Origin: Lactuca virosa
Lineage: Eukaryota > Streptophyta > Magnoliopsida > Asterales > Asteraceae
DNA: 64,000 nucleotides
Assembly (NCBI GenBank): GCA_928212115.1
Contig: CAKMRJ010001112.1
Coordinates: forward strand, 405,456,598-405,520,597
Reading direction: 5' to 3'
Shown here: positions 47,820 through 58,010 of the stretch, piece after piece
How the letters are laid out: every line of letters begins with the position of its first letter
Numbering within the stretch: the first letter of the stretch is position 1
The notes under the pieces: model-generated
Database searches by the model: none
Told to the model about the DNA's origin: nothing
The model's input: only the letters and a program-made list of their open reading frames with translations
Made by a program: the position numbers and the translations under genes

Positions 47820-48148
47820 CACCCAATGGGTCCTAGCCCAATCTAGTGAATCATGAACCATAAACCCACTACATAAGAATGAATGATTTACATAATCAAT
47901 CCTCATATATTTAATTAGTCTCTTTTGATCACAAAATTAATTCCAAATTAATTTTTGATCAATACTAATTAAATAATATGATTTCATATTAATATATTAG
48001 AACTTATAATATATTAACAAACCATAAGTGTCCTTTTTCTCATTATGTCTATCCAATTGTTGTGATGTCGAGCAACCCAAATGGACCATGCCAAGCCGGG
48101 TCAAGTACATACCAAATACAGTTATGGACTTAGACACCTTATCCAACA

Positions 48149-49020
48149 GTCTCCCACTTGGATAAGTCTAATTACTATAGTTGCAAGTATGACTTCAGGA
48201 ACCAACCAACAATCGTAGCTCTTTCAAAGTCTCGCGGAACAAAGATGATGATGATGCGCCATTTAAGATAAGTGATCATATAATCCGCTGTTCTAGATAT
48301 CAGCCGGACAAATACATGGAGCAATGTTGTACTTATTGTCTAGCAGTTTGTTTCCCGATTTTCGATTTGTTTGACATAGAACTAAACTGAACACATCAAT
48401 TTGGTTCTGACCCGGCCCGGTACATAGGTCAAAACAAAATCATCGAGGGGCCCAGATATCACTTTTAATCCTCCAAGGACTAAAAGGAACAGATAAACTT
48501 CGACGCATATGCTTGTACTAACTACTTGTTGAATCATACACAAAAGTACATTTTATAACATCGAGTTACCGATGCGTTTTCGTACAATCAATGCACAACC
48601 AACTCATAATCAACAACTCATATCTCTAGGTTTGAAGACTTATATGATATTACCGTCTCACGATCTTTTGAGATAAATTCCATGAAGTGATACAAGTGAG
48701 CGTGGGTTGAATCCAATACTCAGAACTTATGAGCACTCATGAATGTTGTAGCAACCATTTGCTATGTCTAGCACCTTAGACATCTACAAACCCAATTCAT
48801 GACAGTCTTGATTCATATCTACTTCCAACATATGACTGACTGTGGAGAGTTTGAATAAAGTAATTATTTTGGAAGTCAAAACATGCAAAATTTGAAACAA
48901 TAGTAAACAATTGACACAAGATAGCAACACCTTACTTATACATAAACAACTTTTATTTAATCATCAAATGTCAATTTACATTTTACAAGTTTTAGAAAAA
49001 CTATTCTAATCTGTAAAACT
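48149..49020 (-). other. Cop-G 3' untranslated region
   Basis: Related to Cop-B 6462-7300 and Cop-F 44230-45060. Non-coding. Confidence 0.7.
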
Positions 49021-49153
49021 ATTATCATCCTTTCAGCCCGATGCGCTTCGCATGCTGCAAATGCTTAGCCCTACACAGTCCCTTCGTGAGGGGATCTGTT
49101 GGGCTCTCATCCGATGATACCCTCTTCACCACGGGGAGTCCTTCTATCCGATG

Positions 49154-49486
49154 TCAAATGAAATGGTATTTTCTGTCGATGCGCCTGGATCTGCCATGAT
49201 CCCTTAGCTCCTTAGCTAAGGCAACTGCACCCTCAATGTCGCAGAAAATATCCATAGGCTCCTTAATAGTTGGTACAACTCCAAGGTCTCCAATGAAGTT
49301 CTTTAGCCATATTGCCTCCTTTGCTGCCTCACTTGCCGCTATATACTCTGATTCGCAAGTTGAATAAGTCACTGTTTCCTGTTTGGAACTTTTCCAAGTG
49401 ATTGCTTCTCCATTTAGGGTAAAGACCCAGCACAACTGAGAGCGAAAATTATCCCTATCAGTCTAGAAACCAGCATCACTATACCC
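49154..49486 (-). pseudogene. pol: Cop-G RNase H
   Basis: Minus strand: GYSDAGF, a stop, then GEAITWKSSKQETVTYSTCE, SEYIAASEAAKEAIWLKNF, MDIFCDIEGAVALAKE and RRIDRKYHFI, the copia RNase H signature. The same frame as RT is kept, with one in-frame stop near 49463. It would degrade the RNA template during cDNA synthesis. A further stop follows FI at 49154. Confidence 0.9.
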
Positions 49487-50725
49487 CACTACTCTCAAGT
49501 CATCACTCCCACCAAGGGTAAGAACCCAATCCCTAGTCTTCCGTAGGTACTTGAGAATATTCTTCACCGCAGTCCAGTGAGCCTTGCCCGAATTCCCTTG
49601 ATATCTGCTGACCATGCTCAAAGCAAAGGCCACATCAGGGCTAGTACAAGTCATAGCATACATGATTGAGCCTACAGCGGAAGCATATGGGGCATTACTC
49701 ATCTCACCTATCTCAGCCTCTGTACTCGGACTCTGAGTCTTACTCAGTTTGGCGTTTCTCTGGATTGGTAAGTCACCTTTCTTGGAATCCTGCATGCTGA
49801 ACCTTTTCAGCAACTTATCCAAGTAGTTACTTTGACTAAGTCTAATTAGTCTTTTACTCCTTTCTCTCAATATCCTTATCCCTAGGATATAGGCAGCTTC
49901 CCCAAGGTCCTTCATAGCGAAACACTTCCCAAGCCAGGACTTAACATCCTACAGGGTTGGGATGTCATTTCCTATGAGTAGTATGTCATCCACATATAAT
50001 ACCAAAAAGCTAACTATACTCCCACTAGCCTTAACATTTACACAAGACTCATTTTCGCTCCTCAAAAAACCAAACTCTTTGACTTTATCATCAAAACAAA
50101 GATTCCATCTGCGAGATGCTTGTTTCAATCCATAAATGGATTTCTCAAGCTTATACACTCTATTAGGGTGCTTTGCATCGACAAAGACCTATGGCTTACT
50201 CATGTAAACATCCTCATCCAACTTTCCATTAAGGAAAGCGGTTTTGACATCCATTTTCCATATTTCATAATCATGAAATGCAGCTATGGCTAGCAAAAGC
50301 CTAATAGAATTAATCTTTGCTACTGGTGAGAAGGTTTCATCATAGTCAACTCCCGGAGTTTGAGTAAAGTCCTTCGCAACCAGTCGCGCATTATAAGTGT
50401 GCACATTCCCATCCATTTCGGTCTTCTTCTTGAAGATCCATTTGCACCCGACCGTCTTACGACTCGATACATTGTCAACCAAGTTCCAAACTTGATTGTC
50501 ATACATGGACTGAATCTCGCTGTCCATGGCCTCTTTCCATTTGGCAGACTCAGGGACTGCCATGGCTTCCTTAAAGCTGTTAGGTTCATCCAGATTTACC
50601 AGTGTCATATCACTGATAAATTCATCACCTTCCGCAGTAATATGAAAACCATAGTAATGCTCAGGTGGATTCCTTACTCTTGTGGAACGCCTCAGAGGTA
50701 CGAATTCATCAACAGGAGTTTCCAC
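49463..50725 (-). pseudogene. pol: Cop-G reverse transcriptase
   Basis: Minus strand, one frame throughout. Motifs: LRRSTRVRNPPEHYYG, NQVWNLVDNV, GCKWIFKKKTEMDGNVHTYN, ARLVAKDF, DYDETFSPVAKINSIRLLLA, KMDVKTAFLNGKLDEDVYM, KSIYGLKQASRRWN, and the catalytic YVDD at 49985-49996. Two in-frame stops lie near 50188 and 49949. The frame differs from integrase; the (GA)n tract at 50822-50864 lies between them. Confidence 0.92.
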
Positions 50726-50818
50726 CTCATGTTGATCGCTAGGGTTTGAGGTTCCTTCACCGCTTGACTCTTGAAGTTCTTCAAGATCAATTTGCCTCCC
50801 ACTGTTTCATTGGCTTAT

Positions 50819-50821
<3 letters not shown>

Positions 50822-50864
<43 letters not shown>
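50822..50864. repeat. (CT)n microsatellite inside Cop-G pol
   Basis: 43 bp of CT repeats on the + strand, encoding Arg-Glu repeats on the minus strand. It lies in the integrase-RT linker. Confidence 0.95.
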
Positions 50865-50865
<1 letters not shown>

Positions 50866-50910
50866 AAAGACCCCTCTTCTTTCCACAAAGACCACATTCT
50901 CACTGGGTCT

Positions 50911-52146
50911 CTAGAAGAGATAACCGAAGGAATTCTGTGGGTAGCCGATGAAAATACATCGCTCACTTCGCGGTTCGAGATTATCTTGAGTCTCACGTCT
51001 TACGAAAGCCTCGCAACCCCAAATCTTGATGTGGTCTAAATTGGGAACTTTCCCAATCCACATCTCGTGAGGTGTTTTGGCAACCTTCTTGGTAGGGATT
51101 AGATTAAGGATATGGGCGGCAGTCTCTAAGGCATACCCCCAGAATGAGATTGGTAACGAAGCTCGACTTATCATGGAACGAACCATTTCCAACAAGGTTC
51201 GATTGCGCCTCTCAGCCACACCATTAACCTGTGGTGCTTTGTGAGGTGTCAATTGTGAAACAATTCCACATTCCTTAAGATAGTCAAGGAACTCTGTACT
51301 AAGATACTCTCCTCCTCGATCGGATCGGAGCATCTTAATGTTCCTGCCCAACTGATTCTCTACTTCCTGTTTAAACTCTTTGAACTTTTCAAAGGTGTCT
51401 GACTTATGCTTGATTAAGTAGACATAACCATATCTACTGTAATCATCAGTAAAAGTCACATAGAAGCGGTTAGCATCCCTTGTGGCGGTTATGAAGGGTC
51501 CACACACATCTGTGTGTATGAGGTCAAACAAACCTTCACCCCTACCACAAGTAACAGTGAAGGGTGACTTTGTCATTTTTCCAAGCAAACAAGACTCGCA
51601 ACTATCATATGGCTTTAAGTCAAATGACTCCAAGACTCCAGCCTTCTGGAGTTGGCCTATTCGCTTCTTGTTAATATGCCCATGACGACAATGCCACAAG
51701 GATGCTTTATCTAAACTAGTGGAAGAATCGATATACAACACATTATTTCCTAAGTTATCTACAACCGACACAGTTTCATATACACCATCACAAAGTAATG
51801 CTTTAAAATAAAGAACATTATTATAAAAAGCATTAATACCACCAACTTCAGTATCAAATGAAAAAGTAAATCCTTGTTTGTACAAGCCATGAAAGGAAGT
51901 AATATTTTTCGCCATTTCAGATGAGTAACAACACTTATTCAAATCTAACACTAACCCACTACTTAGCAACAAAGAATAAACTCCAATCTTGGTGACAGGT
52001 GAAGCTTTCCTATTACCCATGATCAAGTTTATCTTTCCATGCTCCACATCCTCCCTTCTTCTTAGGCCCTGCAAATCAGAACATATATGAATACCGCAAC
52101 CTGTATCAAGAACCCAAGAAGTAGTATGTGGTGAGTTATTAGACAA
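50911..52146 (-). pseudogene. pol: Cop-G protease and integrase
   Basis: 411 codons open on the minus strand. Protease site WVLDTGCGIHIC (about 52100), then the pre-integrase block with HHCC (LWHCRHGHINKKRI and CESCLLGKM), and catalytic residues in DLIHTDVCGP, LRSDRGGEY and NGVAERRNRTLLE. The C-terminal GYPQNSFGYLF is followed by a TAG. All three catalytic acids are present; this is the most intact domain set in the window. Confidence 0.93.
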
Positions 52147-52738
52147 TATAGTATAAATACCTACATGGGTAGGCTTGACTTTCCCATCCTTAACATCTTG
52201 CAGGTACTTGGGGCAGTTTCGTTTCCAGTGCCCCTTTTCCTGACAATAGAAGCATTGAGCTTCTTTTGGGTTGGAAGAAGGAGTGATGGAACCACCTTTG
52301 GTTCCACTTGAAGAGGAGCCATCAAGAGACTTTCCCTTGGTACCCTTCGAAGGGTTTTTCCTCTTCTTCCCTCTACTTTGCCCGATTGCCAGAACAGGGG
52401 CGGCAGTAGGAGTAGGCGTAGTAACAACCTATTTTCCCTTAAGACCAGTTTCAGCGGTCTTCAATAGCCCTTGAAGTTTGCTAAGTGTGAACTCCTCCTT
52501 GTTCATGTGATATGTCATTTAGAATTGATCATAACAAGTAGGTAAGGAGTGCAGTATGATATCAATAGTCAACTCCTCGGGAAAGTTCACATTCAACTTG
52601 AGCAAACGGTCCACAAACCTTTTCATTTTCTGCATGTGGCCCGTGATGGGTTCACCATCCTTCATTCGAGTTGTTATCATAGAAGAGATGATTTCATACC
52701 TCTCTTGACGAGCACTTTGATGGTAGCGGTCCATAAAG

Positions 52739-52771
52739 TCCATGTGCATCTCAAAAGGGTAAAAGTCCTCA
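52739..52771. repeat. 33-bp direct repeat, copy 1
   Basis: Repeated exactly at 52819-52851, next to the inverted copy. Confidence 0.9.
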
Positions 52772-52849
52772 TAGGACTTTTGGAGTTCAGCTTTCATTGT
52801 GCTCTAAAGTCAGTGATCTCCATGTGCATCTCAAAAGGGTAAAAGTCCT

Positions 52850-53016
52850 CAAAAGAATCTAGGAGTTTCAATCAAATTAAAACCTAATAATTTATTTCAT
52901 TTTTCATGGTGGAAATTGGTGAATCGTCATTCACCTACCTTCAAATATTTTATAGCTTGGATTACGGAATCCCTCTTCCAAGTTATAAAGTATTTTGTTG
53001 GGTCCTAGCCTTAATA
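52850..53016. repeat. Inverted copy of leader sequence inside gag
   Basis: Nearly identical reverse complement of 53331-53496. Cop-B has only the outer, normal copy (about 10960-11150). Confidence 0.9.
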
Positions 53017-53268
53017 TACATGCCACCTGGGTAGCATCTCTCTCATGTGCCCTAAAGTTAGCGATCTCCTTTGGAGTAGCAGTAGAGTCATCTATTTCCT
53101 TCAGCTCCTTGTCGAGGACATATTCCTTGTCCTCGTAACGAGTGACCATCCTGATGTTCCTGATCCAATCATTAAAGTTAGAACCTCAAAGATGACTCTC
53201 CCATAAAGGTTCATGATAGAGAAGGAGCGGGTAGGGATTGAGCCAGAAACATCATTGTTGGAAGACAT

Positions 53269-54050
53269 CTGAAAAGAAGAAAGACAAGTGTAGATTAGAT
53301 GTTGAATCCTTAATAAGACACCTAAATATAATATTAAGGCTAGGACCCAACCTAATACTATAACTTGGAAGAGGGATTCCGTAATCCAAGCTATAAAATA
53401 TTTGAAGGTAGGTGAATGACGATTCACCAATTTCCACCATGAAAAACGAAATAAATTATTAGGTTTTAATTGGATTGAAACTCCTAGATTCTTTTGAGAT
53501 TCATTGAACTTTTCAATGGCATGTTTAAATCTCGATTGTGCCCTCTCAAGTTTGTGACTGGGATGCCGAGGATCACAAACAAGGTGTGAATAACCATGCA
53601 AATTTACTTGGTACCCTCAATCTTTATCACCTAATCGATGTGTCGGTTACCCACACACACTCCACCGATCTATAATAAATATTAAGTCACCCTTTGCCAC
53701 TCTTACTAGTCCATGTTAGTGTGTCGGTTACCCGCACACGCTCCACCAACGATTTGGTAAGGTACAAAGTGTAATTTCATGGGTTAGCACAAATTTTCCA
53801 AATTTCCTAAAGTAACAAAGATTGGGAATTTAAAAAGGTTTAGTTACTTTATATATTTCATTATACTTTTAATGAGGATTATAGTCCTTGTCCTACCCGT
53901 TCGACTAACGACCCTACACCAGTCAAGGAAGCGGTGGGTGAGAGTGGACACCCATTAAGCTGCCATTTTATAGGCAACAACCTTATACCCCCTTATAGAC
54001 CGGCTTCGTGAATGAGGCCTACTAACGGTAAAACTGACTTGCTCTTATAC

Positions 54051-54087
<37 letters not shown>

Positions 54088-54368
54088 ATATATATTATTA
54101 ACTTATAATATTATAAAGTATAAGGGTTGAATTTTAACTTTTAAAACTCTAGGGTTTGGAATTAAAGTTTTCTAAAAGACTTTACAAATTTCAAAACTTG
54201 AGGGCAAGTTTTGAAACTATTCAAAACCTTTCATGTTCATAACCTATGATTTTAATGGTTTATTAAAATGAAGACTCTTCACTTTATGTAACCTATGACT
54301 CTTTAATGACAATTTAAAAAAGTGACTTTTGGTAATCCATAACTTGAGGACAAATTATGGACTCCATC
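53269..54368 (-). other. Cop-G leader region
   Basis: Homologous to Cop-B 10900-12200. Contains GGTTACCCACACAC motifs near 53645 and 53727 and a (TA)n tract at 54046-54092. Broken at 54369. Confidence 0.75.
53331..53496. repeat. Leader segment, source of the inverted copy
   Basis: Normal-orientation leader segment shared with Cop-B. Partner of 52850-53016. Confidence 0.9.
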
Positions 54369-54542
54369 TGTAACACCCATAAAATCAAGCCAATTTAAAA
54401 TTTTTAAAAACATTTTAACCCATTAAAAATCATTACATCTTTGTTTTCAAAATGTATAATATCAGAGTTTTCCCAGAAACATAAACAAAACATGAGGAGT
54501 TGTACGATCATGCCTTCGCCTTGCCGCGATCCCCTGATGTAC

Positions 54543-55148
54543 CTGAAACAATAAACTGAAACTGTAAGCCCGAAATCTTGGCGAATTCCCCCAAAATACC
54601 CATACCCGCAACAATACACATATAATCATAAACAACATACTATGGGTTCAGTCAACCATTAGGTTGGAATACCCCAGGCCCTCAACCATCCGGTTGGAAT
54701 GCCAACATACTATGGGTCCAATCATCCTCGGGATGGAATACCCCAGGCCCACAACCAACAGGTTGGAATACCCACATACTATGAGTACAGTCATCCTCAG
54801 GATGGAAATACGCACGGCCCACAACCAACAGGTTGGAAAGCCCAGGTCTATTGGCTTTCGCACAAAGCAGATAAGCCTCAACCGCCAAACAAACATGTGC
54901 ACATATAACAGATAATCACATAACAGTCTATGGACAATACTTGATCTAACGAATCATACTACATAGCACCTAACACCATCCTATCTACCAGGATGCCGAT
55001 CTAACGGATAATACCACATATCATATAATATTATCCTACCCTCGAGGATACCGATCTAACAGATCATGCTAGCATAACAAAACCATATAATAATCCAAAG
55101 GGCCAGCCTTGGTGCCTTAGACCCTTGAGTATAGTGAGGAAAACTCAC
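54543..55148 (-). other. Predicted intron in Gyp-C LTR
   Basis: Minus strand: donor GAT|GTGAGTTTT at 55148, branch-like CTTAC in GGGCTTACAGTTTCAG, acceptor TTGTTTCAG|GTAC ending at 54543. Encloses the array at 54636-54840. Confidence 0.45.
54636..54840. repeat. Gyp-C array: ~70-bp units with two hairpins each
   Basis: CATACTATGRGT marks units at 54636, 54706 and 54775. Hairpins such as CAACCAACAGGTTG and CATCCTCGGGATG start at 54653, 54683, 54723, 54752, 54792 and 54822, spaced 30, 40, 29, 40, 30. Confidence 0.9.
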
Positions 55149-55336
55149 ATCATAATGTTGCACTGAAAATGATAGGCTCAACTCTCGAATCACCAACACG
55201 AACTCCACCACCTATGGTTACCATTAAACCCTTTTTCCATAAATTTCCAAATTACAAAAATGCCCCCAGAAGTCAATTGGTCAACCCTTGGTCAAAGTCA
55301 AATTCCACAGTCAAAGTCAACAATCCATGTTGACCC

Positions 55337-55610
55337 AACTCATCGAGTGTAGTTCACCGACTCGTCGAGTCCTCCCTGAACTCGAGAAGTCGTGAAATCC
55401 TTGGTTGACTCGTCGAGTTCCCCTATAACTTGTGGAGTTCATGCGTGTCCAAAGGTTTGGGAAAAACCCTACCTGACTCGTCGAGTCCTTCGACTGAGTC
55501 GTCGAGCCCAAGGCAAACTTCATCGGACTCGCCGAGTTGCTCATCCAACTCATCGAGTACATGACTATCTTCATATGACTCGCCGAGTCGACCTTACGAC
55601 TCGCCGAGTC
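55337..55610. repeat. Cluster of ~11 ACTCGNCGAGT palindromes
   Basis: Examples are GACTCGTCGAGTC (55359-55371) and GACTCGCCGAGTC (55577-55589 and 55598-55610). Others carry one or two changes, often keeping symmetry. Spacing is irregular, so this is not a simple tandem repeat. Confidence 0.88.
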
Positions 55611-56257
55611 CCTTCAATCCTTCAACCATACAGATGCTTTTTAAGTCATGCAAAGGCTCCATATTGCAGATCTAAGCTCCTAAGGCATGATTATCTCGTA
55701 AAGTTGCAAACTTTAAGTGCATGCAAAATGATAATGCCCCAAAACAAGCTAAAGGAGTGGCTTAAGGTAGAGGAAAGGTCATAGCTTGACAAAGACTGAT
55801 ACTTTATGTAACACCCGTTTATTTATTAGGTAAATAAATAAATTAGTGAACGAATAGTAGCCTAAAATAAATAATTATATATGTAAGGTGTTGGGTTCTA
55901 GGAGTTAATTGCCACATTTTTAGAAGTCGGGGGTTAAAAGTGGGAGTTCGGGACTCATTTTATAAATATTTATGAAGACAGGGTCTCCGTGGTATTTATT
56001 TGGATTTAATTTAAAAGGAAATCAGGTGGAGGGGCTGATTATGTCATAATTAAGATATTGGGGGCTGTTTGGTAAATTTTGTACCTAAGGTGTAAAGGAT
56101 TTGAGTGTTGAGGGTTTAAATGGTAATTATCGGATTTAATTTGAAGAAGATTTCCAAAACCAGGGTAGAAAGGGTAAATATCGGATTGCATTTGTAAGAA
56201 AAGGGGCATGGAGGGACTGTTGTTGCCATTAAGGCAAACTTCTAAGTGAACTCGGGT

Positions 56258-56287
56258 ATATAGCCTCATTATCAGTCAAACCCTAAC
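56258..56287 (+). promoter_or_regulatory. Candidate Gyp-D promoter: TATA and telo-box
   Basis: TATATAG at 56258-56264, then AAACCCTAA at 56279-56287 within AACCCTAACCCTAAACCCT. Repeated in the 3' LTR at about 63050-63085. The spacing suits a plant TATA box and a telo-box near the start site. If correct, ~2.5 kb of the LTR is transcribed leader. Confidence 0.45.
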
Positions 56288-56760
56288 CCTAAACCCTCCC
56301 TTATGTACCAGCCGTCATCCCCCTTATTCCCCCTCACTGGAGCCGCCACCACCACGTTCTCGATCAGCCAACGACCACCGGACGACCGTCCTTTCCCCCC
56401 ATTCTCCTTCTTCAGTCACTGTCAGTTGAGGCTTCATCCACTCGCCACTTTGCAGACCGAAGCTGCCGCCGCTGTGAGGTCGAGTTCGATCACCACCGAC
56501 GCCGTTGAAGACGAGGAGCCACGAGCCGATGCGGGTTGGTCGGGAGATCAAGGATCGTGCTGATGTTGTTCGCTATTTGGGTCGCCGACATCCTCCGTCT
56601 CCGTTTCTTTCCACTGTTGCGCCACCGCTGTTCTTGGCCGATGTCTCGCTGCGTTTTGGTTGCCGCCGCAGCTCACGGTTCTTTCATTTTGCTGCTCCGG
56701 TCAGCTTTTACCGCTCCGTGCCCGTGTAATTAGGCTTCAGGCGAGTAGGGTCGTGAAGAA

Positions 56761-57095
56761 CCACCATGGAAACCGGCCATGGTGGCTGCTGTCGCCTTCT
56801 TATGGTGCTGTCGCCGTCATTCGCCACCAGGTGGGTGGTTGGCTTCCCTCTCCGAGTTAAGAAGTGAAGATGTGCGTGTTTCAGTTGGTGTGTATATGTG
56901 TCTAGTTAAAGTTCTCGGAAATGGCATCACCACCACCATAGGGTGGTGGTTGCCGCCATGCGCCACCGCCGGCCACCGCAGTGTGGATGTGTGTGTGTGT
57001 TATTTTATGAGTGTGTGTTATTTGGATATTATTGTAAATTGTGTTGTAATCGGAATAATAATAGAAAATCCATAACCACCACCGTGAGGTGGTGG
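56761..57095. repeat. Three CCACC-type palindromes in Gyp-D LTR
   Basis: CCACCATGG with CCATGGTGG (56761-56785), ACCACCACC-ATAG-GGTGGTGGT (56929-56950) and CCACCACC-GTGA-GGTGGTGG (57076-57095). All three recur in the 3' LTR; in that copy the middle one has one mismatch in an arm. Confidence 0.85.
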
Positions 57096-58010
57096 CTGCC
57101 GCCTCCTACCGCTACCGGCCGCCGTGTCGGGTCGCGGTGTGCTTAGTTGTGTTGGGATTGCTTGTTGGATGTTTGGACAAAGGACTAAAACCCTAATGGG
57201 CCCAATGAAGCCCTAATGGACCCAAAAGCCCAAACATGTGACTAATGGGTGTAATAAACCCTAATTGACCTAAGGAAAACCCTAATGGGCTTAAGGACTT
57301 GGTATTGGGCCTATTGGGCTAAGATGGGATTAGAAAACCCTAATATTGGATTGATGGGCTTGGACTTATTGGGACCCACTTTTGGGCCATTGGAATGGAA
57401 TTGTGTGATTAAGCCCAATCACACCATATGACTTATTTAGAAGAATGGTGGACTTAATGGATTAAGTCCTTAATGGATTAAGTCTTTAATGGGTTAAGTG
57501 AGAAACACTTAACCCTAATCGTCATTTTATGTGAAAACCCTAATTCCACTTGGGTTTATTGTTGGGCCTTTCTACTGGGCCTTGATAATTAGGCTATTAA
57601 TGGGCCATCCAAGATCAAGCAAATGGACTAGAATAATTAATGGGCTTTGAGGTAAGGGCCATATGAGGAGTTGGGCCCAATTTGGAAAATTGGGCCATAG
57701 ATGGGCCACAGTTTGGGCCTTAATGATTATATGATGTTGGGCCTTAGAATAAGACCATATATAGGCTTGGGCCCAATTTGGAAAATTGGGCCATATGTTG
57801 GGCTTTGATTCCTAGTTTGACTTCTGGGCCTTTGGATTGGGCCTTGTGCTTGAATCAAGCCTAGATGGGTGTAATGAAGCCTGTTACTCCAAGAACTTAT
57901 GGTTATGTGTTGGGACCCAATCATTAATTGGGTGATGTCTTTATATTGACAGATCGGGAATCTGTCATCCAGCAGCTGGAGTTTTATCTGCGGGACTTCA
58001 GCAATGCCAG

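Larger units (their letters stand above)
46913..48148 (-). repeat. Cop-G 3' LTR (with insertion)
   Basis: About 1236 bp instead of ~755, because of the FB-1 insertion and a 40-bp inverted duplication. The polypurine tract (minus) abuts at 48149-48161. Confidence 0.88.
52161..53268 (-). pseudogene. gag: Cop-G gag with an inverted insertion
   Basis: The minus-strand ATG is at 53268-53266 (MSSNNDVSGSIPTR). A frameshift near 53170 leads into VTRYEDKEYVLDKELKEIDD and FRAHERDATQVACI. An inverted copy of leader sequence (52850-53016) then breaks the frame. Gag resumes at 52797 (ELQKSYEDFYPFEMHMDF and a UBN2-like region) to a stop near 52519. The zinc knuckle CFYCQEKGHWKRNC lies at 52213-52254, in the same frame as protease. 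Confidence 0.85.
46913..54368 (-). mobile_element. Cop-G: minus-strand copia element with near-complete pol
   Basis: The left end is a 3' LTR of the Cop-B family (46913-48148, start mutated to TGATGGG). The interior carries RNase H, RT, integrase, protease and gag on the minus strand. Its leader is interrupted at 54369 by Gyp-C, and the 5' LTR lies outside the window. Most breaks are single stop codons, so this is the best-preserved coding copy of the family here. It is a candidate relative of the helper that moved Cop-B. Confidence 0.92.
54369..55806 (-). mobile_element. Gyp-C: minus-strand gypsy LTR, cut by Gyp-D
   Basis: Begins TGTAACACCCATAAAATC exactly where Cop-G stops. On the minus strand it contains the same LTR landmarks as Gyp-A and Gyp-D (GGGTCTAAGGCACCAAGG, GCTTACAGTTTCAG, and the conserved GCATGCAC..AAAGTT..CAACTTTAC block). 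That block lies ~700 bp into Gyp-A but only ~90 bp from the edge here, so roughly 600 bp of the LTR start are missing, displaced by Gyp-D at 55807. Confidence 0.75.

Noticed and set aside
50787..50996. Minus-strand frame with Arg-Glu repeats
   Set aside because: Out-of-frame reading of Cop-G pol through the (GA)n tract.
52161..52427. Minus-strand 88-codon frame upstream of protease
   Set aside because: Shadow frame: another frame of the same strand carries the gag zinc knuckle CFYCQEKGHWKRNC.
53101..53601. Minus-strand 166-codon frame
   Set aside because: Its first two thirds read through non-coding leader; only the part from 53268 onward is gag, annotated there.
56278..56299. Interstitial telomere repeat (CCCTAA-type)
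   Set aside because: Only about two and a half units and present identically in both LTRs, so it is part of the LTR; better read as a telo-box.
56303..57146. Several overlapping GC-rich frames (repeated at 63097-63941)
   Set aside because: They lie in both Gyp-D LTR copies, are low-complexity Pro/Arg/Ser-rich, overlap one another and show no domain.
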